Of a DNA stretch of 64,000 nucleotides, positions 37,663 through 49,587 are shown one piece after another. The notes under the pieces were generated by a model that did no database searches, had not been told where the DNA came from, and was given only the letters and a program-made list of their open reading frames with translations. The first letter of the stretch is position 1. Every line of letters begins with the position of its first letter. The DNA comes from Garcia nutans (Eukaryota; Streptophyta; Magnoliopsida; Malpighiales; Euphorbiaceae), in contig CANTUV010000035.1 of NCBI GenBank assembly GCA_947685225.1, forward strand, positions 3,975,501-4,039,500. Reading direction: 5' to 3'. Position numbers and translations under genes: made by a program.

Positions 37663-37920
37663 ATCCCTCTATTTCATTTTAAGTATCGTGTAATAATTTT
37701 TTTTACTTTAAGTGTCGCTTTTAAAAATTTTAAAAAATATTAATTAAAAATTTTTAATGTTACCCAAAATTAAGCTCCTATTTAATGAAAGATAATAAAT
37801 AAAGTAAAAAAAATATGAAAAATGATATTTAAGTAAATTATAATAAAATTTTTAATAGCTAATTATTTTTTGATATGTGCACACTATTTTCATATAACGC
37901 TTAAAATGAAATAAAGGGAG
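37663..37920. mobile_element. Second Stowaway-like MITE
   Basis: The left end reads ATCCCTCTATTTCATTTTAA and the right end is its near reverse complement (TTAAAATGAAATAAAGGGAG). TA flanks both ends (37661-37662, 37921-37922). The element is 258 bp with no coding content. Its ends differ clearly from the MITE at 140-386, so it belongs to another subfamily. Confidence 0.8.
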
Positions 37921-37922
37921 TA

Positions 37923-40067
37923 ATATAATCCATTTTTCACCATTTTTAAGAATACAAAATTCTCAAATCATAAAAATCATCAATACTTTTGTTAGGATTC
38001 CTATAAACTTAACAAATGATTCATGTTTGAAATAAGGAAATGGTGTTTTTATAAAAAAAGAAGAAGAAGGAAACGGCTTTTATTAGTGAATTAATTTTTT
38101 ATATGATTTAATTAAGCTTGTGATGAAGCATATAATTATTTTTTGGGAAAAGTCATGAACAATCAATTAATAAAACTTTAATTATTATTCATAGGCAGAA
38201 ATTCATTATCAAATATTTAAAAAATGCTACTTACGTATTATGTTGAATTGTAAAATGCAATGATTGCACAAATGTCGTGTTTGGCAAAAAAAAAAAAAAA
38301 ACAAAGAAAGAGAGAATAAGTTATGCAACTAGTTGGGTACACCATCCAAATTAGAAAAAAAGAACAAATAAGGATCATTAATTTTGAATATTATATTAGA
38401 GGAGAAAAAAAATTAAAGATAGGTCTACTGTCTAGGTGAGATATACTTTACTGTTAGGTTGAATTTCTGTGTACAATCATGATTAATAATTATTTTTATT
38501 AATAATTAAACATTAGGTTTAATGTAAAAAAACATAATCCTCAACTATAGCTTATCAATTAAATTATTATTATTATTATAAGTTTACATAAATTATAATA
38601 TATCACAACCATTGGAAGTTTGGAATTCCAATAATTGACATGTTATTGTCAGTTTTTTTTTAATTTATTTTTTAATGATATATTACGGTTTTTTTAAAAA
38701 TTTTAGGGACTATTTTTATGCTAAAAAAATTTGAAATTGTTTTTTGTAAAGTAAATAAAAAAATAATTCACTTTTTTTTTATGTATGTGAATTTTTTATT
38801 ATGATCTTTGACAATGGATAGGAAAAATTAGGTGATTTTAATTTGATCCGTTTAATTCGGCTAATTACACAATTTATTTCAGTTTAAATTTTTATAAATT
38901 TAACTTATTTAATTTGTTTTATTTATACTCAAAAAATTTAAACCAAACCTATCAAATTATTATATGTATAAAAGTAAAAAATCCGAATTAATAAATTATC
39001 AAGTGAAAATATATTAGTTCAGTTAGATTAATTTCATAAAAATATCAATTCAATTTGGTTTGATTTTTCAAATGTTAAATTTTTATCCCCATTTTTCTAG
39101 AATTCGGTTTGATTTGAACCTAACCCGCTCCATGCCGTTAATTTATTTTTAGAGCCGAGTTCCAGGGCATTGAGTTCATCTTCCTCTTGAAAAAAAAAAG
39201 TTAACTTTACAGTTGAGATTGATTTCCAATCAGAGAGATTGCACCAAACCAATCTATGACGATGGAAGTAATGGAGGGCATAGATTCAATCAAAATTTTA
39301 CAAGCATTTCCACAATACCCACTTCAATTTTGCTAAAACCCTCAATCAAATTAGACTTTAATCCTTCAAAAACCATACCAACTTTTGATCGTCCATCTCA
39401 GTTCTGATCTATGATCTAACAATGGTTTGCCTTTTGTCTATTCCTTTTTCTTCTTTATACAAAGAAAGCCTTCGAACCCATTTGATAAGGGTTAGAAAGT
39501 TTGCAGAAACCTTAGATGGCTGGTTTCATTTGGTCTCCCTTAAGCCAGGCAGGCATATTAGTCAGGATTGCTCTAACAGTCATACACCTCATGTTTGGAA
39601 AGTTAAGAGTTTTCAAGAATTCAATTCAAATGAATTCTATTTTTGCTAATAATGAATTGGTAAGTTAAAGAAATAAAGCATCTGTGTGCTGGTTTTTTTC
39701 TGTCTACCAAATATGGCTGCATTGCGCTCGTGGATACATATATTTTATTCATGTAGATACCACAATAAGTCAATGGAGCAGATCTTGCAATTTTATATGA
39801 CAATCTCAATTATTGCAAACCATGGCTCTGATAACAGTCACTTGATTTGGATCTCTTTGTCTGGGGGCCAAGGAAGCAATATTATAATTATAATCCACCA
39901 CCAATTTCTTTACTAGGAGTTGTACCGAAACTTGGAACATGACAGCTAATATAGATCAAGCAGGAAGGGATTATATAAGAGATACAATGCCGGGGCTTAA
40001 ACACCACCAAGAGTAATTGTATATTCTCACATTCTTGATAGGCTTTCTTCTGTGTAAAAGACAAAAA
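37923..40067. other. Intergenic DNA before the DUF241 array
   Basis: AT-rich without a recognisable gene. A TATATAAG box at 39972-39979 lies 96 bp before the ATG of the first DUF241 copy and corresponds to the TATA boxes of the later copies. GGCTGCATTGCGCTCGTGGA near 39716 is this copy's version of an upstream block shared by the array. The ORFs at 39213-39407 and 39422-39649 show no family features. Confidence 0.5.
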
Positions 40068-40644
40068 ATGGCTGCTTTTCATCTCCGTTCCACCAGCTTG
40101 CCTTCTACATCTTATCCTTTTGCTAGAAGTATTGAGGAGCAAATATACAAGTTGAAGACATCGCAATCCTCATCAATAGCTCACAAATTGGCTTGTCTGA
40201 AAGAGTTGTATGAATGTGTGTGTGATTTTCTTCAGCTGCCACTCACCCAACAAAAACTCCCCCATGAGCAGCAAAACCAATCTCTAGAGGTATTAAATGG
40301 ATCTTTAGGGCTATTGGATATGTGCAGCACTGCAAAAGATATTGTCACAGATGAGGGAATGTGTGCAAGTACTTGAATCATCTCTCAGAAGAAGAAGAAA
40401 AGAATCTGCCTTGAATGAAGTTGATGCATACGTGGTATCTAGAAAAAATTTGAATAAAGTGATTACAAGTATCTAAGAAATTTGAAGAGACATGAAAAGA
40501 ACTGCAAAGGAACAAATTTGAATGATAACTATGATTTGATGAGCATGATCAGCATGCTAAAAGAAGCTGAGGAAATTAGTCTTGCTGTGTTGGAGTCCAT
40601 CTTGACTTCCATTTCTCAGTCGATGGCAAAATCAAAGCTCTCCG

Positions 40645-41113
40645 TGATGAGAAAAATTTAGAATAAGCAACTCTAAATTTATATCTCAAAGAAAAAATTC
40701 GTTCAAAATTTGAGACACAACAAAAGATTTTATTAAGCTAAAAATATTAGAAAGAAAGTTCTCAATTCTCACGAACACTTAACACACACACGACTACACA
40801 TTATAAGACTTGTAGTCTTATTTTCTTCTTTACTTCTCGATAATATACAAGGCTTGAAGATTTGAATATTTATAGCAAACTAGAAGAGATACACACCACA
40901 TATTTATTTAAACTATTTAATTTCCTACCACACAAATAATAAAAGGCTAATTAATTTGTATTCATACAAAGTGTCTTGCCATAAAATATCATTTATTTCA
41001 CATATGTTGAGAAGTTTCTACAGGCTTCAATAAATTTCTTGAGATAGGACTTGGGCTTGGACATTTATATGGTAACTTGTGTTGGATTTTTGGGCTGGCA
41101 TTGATTCTTAACA
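40645..41113 (-). repeat. 3' LTR of the first copia element
   Basis: 469 bp, TG...CA bounded, directly preceded by the target copy CTCCG. It matches the LTR at 45402-45883 throughout, with scattered substitutions and small indels. Confidence 0.92.
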
Positions 41114-41187
41114 TTTCCCCTCAATGTCGGCTCTCATTCTCTGTACTATGTCGAGCTGTCGACGAAACATTTTGAGCTTGTCTGTAC

Positions 41188-44100
41188 TTAGACTTTTGTG
41201 AACAAATCCGCAACTTGATCATCCATCTTGATCTGTCTCATCTCAACTTCTTCTTGCAGAACTTTTTCTCTGATAAAATGATAGTGCACTTCAACATACT
41301 TAGTTCTTGCATGAAAGACTGGATTCTCCGCCAAATGAATTTCCGACTGATTGTCACATAACAACAGAACTACATAATCTACTGGTTGATGTAGATTATT
41401 CATCAACTGTATCAGCCATGTACTCTCTTAAGCTGCCATTGCTGCTACTCGATACTCAGCTTCAGTGATTGACAATGATACCATTGGTTGTCTCTTGCTG
41501 CACCAAGAAATTGTTCTGGAGCCAAGCTTAAACACATACCCAGTTGTTGATCTCCTGGTGTCATGATCTCCTGTATAGTTAGCATCACAGTAACCAACTA
41601 ACTTGCAGTCTTCGCCTTTCTTGTACAAAAGACCATAGTCAATTGTACTCTTCACATATCTCAGTATTCGTCGAATTGCTTCCAAGTGAGGCTTCTTTGG
41701 ATTTTGCGTGTATGCCAACTGCATAAGAAATGTTAGGTCAAGTCAAGGTTAAGTAGATCAGACTACCTACCAATTGTTGATACAACGTCGCATCTTCCAA
41801 ATCTTTTCCTTCATGTGCACACATTTTGGCATTTGGCTCCATCAGAATCGAAATTAGCTTGCATTCGAGCATTCTGAACCTCTTCAATAAATATTTGGCT
41901 TACTTCTGTTGACAGAGAAATATTCCTTCTTGTGTGCGATCAACCTCTAGACCAAGGAAGTGCTTGAGTTTACCAAGTTCCTTCATCTGGAAACGGACTG
42001 ATAAATTCTCCTTTGTCCAAAGAATTTCTGCCTCATCATCACCGTTTATGATTAAGTCATCCACATATACTAGCACAATAGCTATCTTTCGTTCATTGGC
42101 TTTGACAAACAAATTGGAATCTGCAAGTGTTACTGAATAACCACTTTGTGTTAGAAATTCAGCAATCTTAACATACCACACCCTGGGTGCTTGTTTTAAT
42201 CCGTAGAGTGCTTTTTGCAGCTTACACACATATTCAGGATGATCTTGGCTCTGAAAACCCATTGGTTGGATCATGTAGATCTCCCAATCCAACTCTCTAT
42301 GAATAAAAGCATTCTTTACATCCATCTGCCACAAATTCCAGTCTTTGTTGGCTGCAAGTGCAAGTAGGACTCGTACTGTTGTAAGTTTTTCCACTGGACT
42401 AAATATTTCATCATAGTCTAGTCCGTATTGTTAAGAGAAACCATGAGATACCAATCGTGTTTTGTACCTTTCAATTGACCCATCTGGACGGCACTTTATC
42501 TTATAAACCCACTTGCAGGATATGGGTTTCACATCTCTTAGTTTTGGCATGAGATCCCAAGTCTGATTTTGCTGAAGTGCATCGATCTCTTCTTTTATAG
42601 CTGTCATCCACTCAGAACTCTGCGATGCTTCTTTAAACATCTCAGGTTCTATTGCTTCTTCAATTATGGCTGCATTTGTATATTTAGAATTTGGCCTTCG
42701 TGTTCTTGTTGACCTTCGGAGTTGAGATTGTGGAGTCAATTCTTCTATTTCACTTGTCCCACCTTCTTTGTTTGGTTGTTGATACACGTCAGTTTGCCAA
42801 GGATTTTGAGCCACTCTTTGTTCGACATCATTGCCATTTGAACCTCCTAATTCATCTGAACTTGGTTAAAGTTGGATAGTATGCTCCCCCATCTTCTATT
42901 GTAGTTTTGCTCCAAATTCTCCGGAGTCTGGTAGCACCTCATTCTCTGAGGACCACCAAGAATACGCTTTATGAAACACCACATCTCATGAAGTGTAACA
43001 TCTTTCACTTGTTGGATCGCAACATTTTTATCCCTTTCTTTGGCTATCGTATCCCACAAAGATACATCTAACAGCTTTCTTGTCAAACTTGCTCCGTAAA
43101 TGATCGGGAACAAATACATAACATACAAAACCAAATACTCGAAAGTAGCTAATTGTAGGTTGCATGTTCCATAATTTATCAAAGGGTGAAACAAATCCTA
43201 ACCTCGATTGAGGAAGTCTATTGATCACAAAAGCTGCAGTCCTTATTGCTTCAGCTCAAAACCTACCCGGTACGTTCTTTGCATGTAGCATACTTCGACA
43301 AACTTCTATAAGATGTCAGTTCTTTCTCTCAGCTACACCATTTTGTTGCTATGTGTTGGCACAAGTGTACTAATGACGTATTTGGCATTCCTTTAGGTAT
43401 TGAGAGAACTCACTTGAGCTATATTCTCCTTCGTTATCTGTGCACAAGCAACAAATCTTCTTTCCCACTTCTCCTTCGACTGACTCTCTAAACTCTTTAA
43501 ACTTTGAGAATGTGTTAGATTTTTCTTTCATAAAGAAAACCCACACATACCTTGAGAAATCATTAATGAAAGTTACCATGTACCACATACCACCAATTGA
43601 CAGTTGCTTAACTGGTCTGAACACATCAGAGTGAACTAACTCTAATGGTTCTTTTGCTTTAAACTTTGATTCCTCATATGGCAATTGGTGTGCTTTACCA
43701 TACTGGCATCCTGCACATACTGTGTCTGTTCATACATCAAGTTGAGGAAGCCCCTTAAGCATCAACTTTTTCATCATCATACTTAGCTTGAAATAGCTAA
43801 CGTAACCTAACCACATGTGCCATAGATCTGATGTCTCATTTTTCTTTGTCCTATCTACATATGCAGATTCTGCTAACATTACGTAGACTGACTCCAATCG
43901 TCGCCCTCCATTGTTGGTTTTTCTGAGATTTTGAGATCACGATACACCTTCACATCCTGAGGACCGAACAAGACATAGTGGCTTGATGATGTCAATTGAG
44001 CCACAGATAGTAATTTTTTCTTCATTCCTGGGACATGATAAACATCTTGAAGTGACACCTGGTTGGAGTTATCGTCTTACCGATGTGAGCTATTGGTAAC

Positions 44101-45200
44101 CTTGAGTTATCAGCTGTCACCACCACATGACTTCCTTTGTACTTAGACAGGTTTTGCAACTTTTGTTTATCACCCTTGATATGATTTAAGCAACCTGAGT
44201 CTACAATCCAATCATTCTTGTAGTCAATTTGTTCTGGTGTTGTTACAGTGAGAGCTAATTCTTCTTCCTTCATAGCAAATGATACTTCGACATCCCACTC
44301 ATCTTCGCTATTCTCCTTAGGACTGGAAGTAGTAGTATTACTTTCAGCAGGCTTTTTCTTGGCCCAACAATCTTTTGTCATGTGGCCCATCTTCCCGTAG
44401 TTGTAACACTCGCCATTAAACTTTCTATTATTATTACCTCGATTCTTCGAAGTTCCCCCTGGACGAGAGCCTCCCTTTCCTTGGTGATTTTTCATCTTAT
44501 CACCATCCTTTTTAGATCCACCACCATTGTGCCGCTTGAGGCTGTCTTTGCTTTTGTTGGTGCAGAGCGCTTCCTCTTCACCCTTCAGTAAGACTCCTAC
44601 CATTTTCTTGGCCATAGCTTCTTGACCTGTAAGAAAATTCTCAAACTCAACAAGTGATGGTTGTGTCGACCATTCCTGTACAGCAGCAATGAACCCTCGA
44701 TATTCGAGTCTCAAACCACGGATAATTATTCTCTTTATCCTGGCTTCTCCAATAGATGTAGTTGGATCTAATTCAGAAATTTTGCGACATATTGATTTCA
44801 CCTTGTGAAAATACTGGGCAATCGTTATGTCACGTTGCGCCATCGATAGCAGCTTGTTCTTGAGAAGTTGCAATTTTGTATCGTTCTTCTTTAAAAAGAG
44901 CATAACAAAGGTGTCCCATGCTTCCTTCGGTGTTTTGGCATCCCATATGTGCTCCAACATTTCTTCTTCAATTGTGGTTTTAAGGTAAACATCTCTTTGC
45001 CTACTTTATTTTTTCACTTTTGCAAGATGCCATTGGCATCTTCTATCGCCAGTTGCGTAACTTCACCACCACCGACAACCTCCCACAAGTCTTGACCTTG
45101 TAGGTAAGACTCCATACACATTGCCCACGTGTTGTAGTTTTAGTTGTTGAGCTTCTTGATTCCTCCAACGACTTGAAGATCACCCTTCGTAGTAACAAAG
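41188..45200 (-). pseudogene. Broken gag-pol of the first copia element
   Basis: In minus-strand order: Gag (about 45200-44360, with LEHIWDAKTPKEAWDTF) and a zinc knuckle CYNYGKMGHMTKDC near 44370; aspartic protease around DWIVDSGCLNH (about 44200); integrase core with ELVHSDVFRPV and FINDFSRYVWVFFMKEKS (about 43640-43540); reverse transcriptase with QMDVKNAFIH, LYGLKQAPRVWY and the catalytic YVDD (42394-41900); and RNase H with GYCDANYTGD and ISWCSKRQP (41724-41428), ending near 41188. The second cysteine of the zinc knuckle is replaced by tyrosine. Stops and frameshifts separate most segments, including two stops in the Gag N-terminus, so no full polyprotein can be made. Confidence 0.9.
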
Positions 45201-45401
45201 CTTTGACTACATCGAACAAGCTTAAGCGACAAAAGTACAAAGTACTAAACTACTCTAAACACAAAGAAGCTCCACAAGGTTTGTAATAACCCTGTCAATA
45301 ATATCAAGAAATCTTTTCTGATGTGAAAGATCAGTTAAAACTACAGCTACAGAGCATAATCGAAATTTCAAGAGACCTTACAACCAGGCTCTGATACCAA
45401 T

Positions 45402-45883
45402 TGATGAGAAAAATTTAGAATAATCAACTCTAAATTTATATCTCAAAGAAGAAATTCACTCAAAATTTGAGACACAATAAAAGACTTTATTAAACTAAAA
45501 ATATTACAAAGAAAGCTCTCAATTCTCACGAACACTTAACACACACAAGACTACACATTATAAGACTTGTAGTTTTATTTTCTTCTTCACTTCTCGATAA
45601 TATATATGGCTTGAGGACTTGGATATTTATAGCAAACTAGAAGAGATACACACCACACATTTATTTAAACTAATTAATTTCCTACCATACAAATAATAAA
45701 AGGCTAATTAATTTGTATTCATACAAAGTGTCTTGCCACAAAATATCATCTATTCCGCATATGTTGAGAAATTGAGAAGTTTCTACTGGCTTCAACAAAT
45801 TTCTTGAGATAGGACTTGGGCTTTATCCTTTGGGCTTGGACATTTGTATGATAACTTGTGTTGAACTTTTGGGCTTCTTAACA
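45402..45883 (-). repeat. 5' LTR of the first copia element
   Basis: 482 bp, followed by the target copy CTCCG at 45884-45888. On the element's own strand this LTR would contain the promoter. The tRNA primer-binding site adjoins it internally at 45388-45399. Confidence 0.92.
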
Positions 45884-46914
45884 CTCCGGCAGGTCTATCG
45901 TCTCAAAATTATTGTAATCAAAGAAAGTATCACATGAAGAGGAAGTTGAAGCCAATGAAATGGAGAAAATTGATAAACAATTGATTGTCTTGAGATCAAG
46001 CAAAGACACTAAGCAGCTGCAAAATGTTTTGAAAGGAATGGAGGCACCGAACTCAATTCTTCAAGAAGCAGAGGAGAATCTAGATTCTGTCTATAGGCAA
46101 TTGGTGAAAACCAGAGTTTTCCTTCTCAACATTTTGAATCTTTAGTGGTGTTGCTTCCATCAAATCTGGAAGACAGTTTTGCATTATTCAATTTTGTTCC
46201 TAATTGTATATATCATACATAGACCAGTAAATACTAAATACAATTCAATACTATATAATATACTTTTGATCAAATCCTTTCCTTTTTATCTTATCTTCTC
46301 TCTCTCGATATATATTACCTTATGATCTTTATTCTTAATGCAAAAGGATTCAAAGTTGTTTTTTTTATTCTATTTATAAAATCCATATGTACCATTTTCT
46401 TTGTGAAAATGAATTGGATTTTTCAATCAATTTTTCAAAAGATCTTGGTGCAGAATATATATTTTTATCTGCCACAATTTCACAGCTATTAGTTTCTGTT
46501 CTATCAGAGTTGAACATTATTGTCAGACATGGCTACAATAGGTTGGATTGGATGCTGACTTGTTTCCTGTTATCCCAAAGCTTACCTGTTCTCTGATTAA
46601 ACTCCAAGGAATCAAGTTCTCACTCAGAGTGGAGCCACTACAAAAGTTCACTTTGAAGTGGCCATTCAAGAAAAAATTTATCAAGCAGTATTTATCATTT
46701 CTGCAATTTTATCTAGAACTGTAAAACTTTAATTTTCATGTTCATTATAATTTTCATTCAAGCACCAATGGAAGTTGTAGATATGATGTTTTAGATATAT
46801 TCTTGACTTAAGGCTTGACTCCAATTAAATAATTGCAAATAGAATGCGTTTGATTCAAATTTTTTGCATATTGAAATATGTGTTTCTCATCTTTGTTTCA
46901 TTGTTTTTTTGAAG

Positions 46915-47126
46915 CAGAAGTTGAAATGAATGAAGTGGAAAAGACTGATGCTGAACTGCTTATTCTGAAGTCAAGCAAAGGCATCCAACTTTTTCAGCTT
47001 CAAAATCTACTGAAAAGATTAGAGACATTGGAGCCAATTCTTCAAGAAGCAAAGGAAGAGCTTGCGAATATGTATAGGCAATTAGTGAAAACTGGAGTAT
47101 CGCTTCTCGGTATTCTGAATTATTAG
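46915..47126 (+). pseudogene. DUF241 copy 2, C-terminal fragment
   Basis: Only the last ~70 codons remain: EVEMNEVEKTDAELLILKSS, then LLKRLETLEPILQEAKEEL and YRQLVKTGVSLLGILNY with a stop. Upstream sequence from the spacer between units joins directly to the coding part at the GCAGAAGTTGAAATGAATGA motif. A deletion therefore removed promoter, start and about 200 codons. The part left is open and close to the intact copies, so the deletion is not very old. It cannot make a family-length protein. Confidence 0.85.
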
Positions 47127-47469
47127 TTTCGTTGCTTCTGTCAAGCCTGCAACACAATTTTGTACCATAGAATACAGTTCCAAATTGTATATACACAGAA
47201 AATGAAAGTCAATACTAATATACTGAATTAAAGAGCATCTCCCTCAATTTGCCTACTCTTGCCTCTCAATATATCTTCTTTTTTGAATTTTTACATTACA
47301 TTTGTGCTAAAGAGTTACAATTCAAACTGTGTTTATATGGTTGAGCTTAGGACTTAGAAAATACATGTACAGACATCTCTGTGATTAGAAGAGAATAAAT
47401 GGGGTTAGAAATTATCCCTCAGCGAAACAATTTCTCAGTCTGGAAACTTGACTTCTGTTTTATTTGAAC

Positions 47470-47888
47470 CAGTGGCGGACCCAGCACATCAACGAAGAGG
47501 GGCAAAATCCGGTTGCCAGTCGCCGTCTCTGGCTTTCTCCTCTCTGCTCTCTTCTCTCTCACGCCACAGGGGAGCTGCATTTTGCAGCTCCTCTCTTTAA
47601 TTTTTTTTAATTCCTTATGAGTGAAACGGCGCCGTTTCACTCATAAGTATATATAAAAAATATATAACCCCTCGGCTGAAATGACACCGTTAGCTAGAGG
47701 CATTTTTATAAAAAAAATATTGCATGAGGGGTGTCTTCAACCCCTCATGCACGGCCAAAAATTGCAGAGGGCTTCGGCAGTCCCTCTGCAATTTATTTTC
47801 GAGGCTAGAAGCACACCCCCTATATGCGCTTCTGGCCGCCGGCGAGGGGGGTTGTTTGTCCTCCCACGATCTCCTAGGTCCGTCCCTA
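47470..47888. mobile_element. hAT-type MITE with four strong hairpins
   Basis: The left end is CAGTGGCGGACCCAG; the right end read in reverse is TAGGGACGGACCTAG (11 of 15 match). The 8-bp duplication ATTTGAAC at 47462-47469 and 47889-47896 is the length typical of hAT elements. The 419-bp body is far more GC-rich than its surroundings. It contains a 9-bp stem at 47571-47591, a perfect 34-bp palindrome at 47614-47647 centred on GGCGCC, and 12-bp stems at 47721-47751 and 47760-47793. There is no transposase, so this is a non-autonomous element. Confidence 0.85.
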
Positions 47889-48663
47889 ATTTGAACTTAA
47901 TTTATATTAACCGTACAGTTAGAATTTCTTAATATGATGATTAGATATATCCTAGACTCCTCCATAACTGCAATTAAATTGTTGCTAGTCGTCTGATTGA
48001 ACTTGTATAAGAACTTTAGTTTATTCAAATATGTTCTTCTCATGACTTTGGTGGATATAACGAGATCTGCTAAACTTGATGTGTGGCCATATAGGTGGAT
48101 CATGCATCACATGTGGCCAACTGGATGCTACTCACCACATGTATGGTTGCACTATAATTTGATCATTATATATTTGATTCATTGCTCGGCGTGGGTTGTG
48201 TCTAATTTAGAATAAAACCAATACTGTCAAGATTCTACTTGCTCCTAGAAACTAGGCATCCCATTCAGAGTTGTTCAAGAGTCTCATTATTAATTGATAT
48301 TTGCTAGTTCCTGTCTGCCTAATAACAGCATTCTGCTCGTGGATTTAAATATTTTATGGGAGTTATATTAGGTTTCTGCACATGAAGCAAAGCAGGAAAC
48401 AACGCTATCAGGTATGAATCTTAAATTATAGGTTATTTTGATTACATTAATAAAATTATTGCATGCACGACTCAAGTTCAATTAGAATATATACAATTTG
48501 CAATCTTGGAGGCATGGTTCTTTGTGTTTTCTTTAATCACATTGCATAATCACAACACAGCAATGATGAGTAGTTGGTGGGATTGTCAGTAAAACTCAGA
48601 ACATGACAGCAAAGTTAGATCAAGATCAAGAAGATGGGATTCTTCATGTCTATTTCTTTTTCG

Positions 48664-48672
48664 ATATATAAG
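48664..48672 (+). promoter_or_regulatory. TATA box of DUF241 copy 3
   Basis: ATATATAAG lies 93 bp before the ATG at 48757, within a segment (AAGAGGTTCAATGCGGGG) also present before copy 5 and, more diverged, copies 6 and 7. The constant spacing supports a real promoter. Confidence 0.7.
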
Positions 48673-48756
48673 AGGTTCAATGCGGGGGAGTTTACTCAAT
48701 AACCAATACCACTTGTATATCCGCATTCTTGATAGGCTATCTCTGCCAAAAAGAAA

Positions 48757-49587
48757 ATGGCTGCTTGTCATCTCCGTTCAATCAGCTTACCATCCAGATC
48801 TCATCCTATAGCTGTAAGTATTGAAGAGCAATTGTGCAAGTTGAAGGCATCACAGTCCTCATCAATAGGGCACAAATTAAGTGGTCTAAAGAATTTGTTC
48901 GAGTGTGTAGATGATTTGCTTCAACTGTCAAGTACCCAACAGAATCTTTCTGATGAGTGTGTAGAGAATGCATCGAATGGATCCCTCCAACTATTAGATA
49001 TATGTGACTCCACAAGAGATTTTTTCTCCCAGGTGAAGGATTCTGTGCAGGAACTTGAGTTATCTCTGCGCAGAAGAAAAGGCGAACACTCTGACTTGGC
49101 AAATGAAGTCGAAGCATACTTGCTATCTAGAAAGAAGCTAAACAAAGTGATTTCTAAGAATCTAAGAAATTTGAAGAGAAACGAAAGGAATTATCCCACG
49201 GAAGGCTTGAAGAATAACTCTGACCTGATTATCATGCTAAGAGGTGTTGAAGAAATTAGTGTTATGGTGTTCGAGTCCATCTTATCTTTCATTTCTCAGC
49301 CAAAGGTAAAATCAAAGACCTCTGGCTGGTCTGTCATCTCAAATTTATTGCAACCCAAGCGTGTTTCTTCTGAAGCAGAAGTTGAAGTGAATGAAGTGGA
49401 GAAGATTGATGCTGAATTGCTCATCCTGAAGTCAAGCAAAGATATCAAACTCTTACAAGTTCAAAATGTTGTGAAAGGATTGGAGGCATTGGAGTCAAGC
49501 ATTCGAGAAGTAGAGGAGGAGCTTGAGTGCATCTATAGGCGATTAGTGAAAACCAGAGTATCCCTTCTTAATATTCTGAATCATTAG
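48757..49587 (+). CDS. DUF241 (BPS1-like) protein, copy 3, intact
   Basis: An intronless 276-residue member of the plant DUF241 family (Pfam PF03087); its molecular function is not established. The N-terminus MAACHLRSISLPSRSHPIAV is typical, followed by SIEEQLCKLKASQSSSIGHK, GLKNLFECVDDLLQLS, NGSLQLLDICDSTRDFFSQV, QELELSLRRRKGE, RKKLNKVISKNLRNLKR and a C-terminal helical part, EALESSIREVEEELECIYRR LVKTRV, ending NILNH. Regular leucine spacing suggests helical bundles or coiled coil. There is no clear signal peptide or membrane helix. The ATG is the first in frame, 93 bp after the TATA box. It is one of two undamaged copies in the array. Confidence 0.9.
   Translation: MAACHLRSISLPSRSHPIAVSIEEQLCKLKASQSSSIGHKLSGLKNLFECVDDLLQLSSTQQNLSDECVENASNGSLQLLDICDSTRDFFSQVKDSVQELELSLRRRKGEHSDLANEVEAYLLSRKKLNKVISKNLRNLKRNERNYPTEGLKNNSDLIIMLRGVEEISVMVFESILSFISQPKVKSKTSGWSVISNLLQPKRVSSEAEVEVNEVEKIDAELLILKSSKDIKLLQVQNVVKGLEALESSIREVEEELECIYRRLVKTRVSLLNILNH

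Larger units (their letters stand above)
40645..45883 (-). mobile_element. Ty1/copia LTR retrotransposon, complete but defective, inside DUF241 copy 1
   Basis: LTRs are 40645-41113 and 45402-45883, starting TGATGAGAAAAATTT and ending TTAACA. The 5-bp target duplication CTCCG is at 40640-40644 and 45884-45888. On the minus strand the primer-binding site TGGTATCAGAGC (45399-45388) is complementary to initiator tRNA-Met, and a purine tract GAGGGGAAA (41122-41114) precedes the 3' LTR. The internal order is gag, protease, integrase, reverse transcriptase, RNase H, typical of Ty1/copia. A hand comparison of the first ~118 bp of the LTRs shows about 9 differences, so the insertion is not recent. It lies antisense to the gene it disrupts. 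Confidence 0.95.
40068..46145 (+). pseudogene. DUF241 copy 1, frameshifted and split by a copia insertion
   Basis: This is the first copy of the DUF241 (BPS1-like) array; the family has no known biochemical activity. The first part, 40068-40644, starts MAAFHLRSTSLPS and runs through IEEQIYKLKTSQSSSIAHKL and LNGSLGLLDMCSTAKDI. Near 40345 the frame shifts (…IVTDEGMCAST stop), while the expected MRECVQVLESSLRRRRK continues in another frame. A further shift lies near 40470. At 40644 the gene is interrupted by a copia element. The rest resumes at 45889 and ends at 46145 with EKIDKQLIVLRSSK and YRQLVKTRVFLLNILNL. The target duplication CTCCG lies on both sides of the insertion. The C-terminal part alone stays open, but the gene is certainly dead. 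Confidence 0.9.

Noticed and set aside
39213..39649. Two small plus-strand ORFs before the DUF241 array
   Set aside because: No domain, no splice-phase support and no similarity to each other or to the array genes could be seen.
44382..44591. Plus-strand ORFs inside both copia elements
   Set aside because: They are antisense to gag-pol segments recognised on the minus strand.
47681..47932. 83-codon ORF across the hAT-type MITE
   Set aside because: It is formed by the GC-rich hairpin sequences and crosses the element's right end into flanking DNA.
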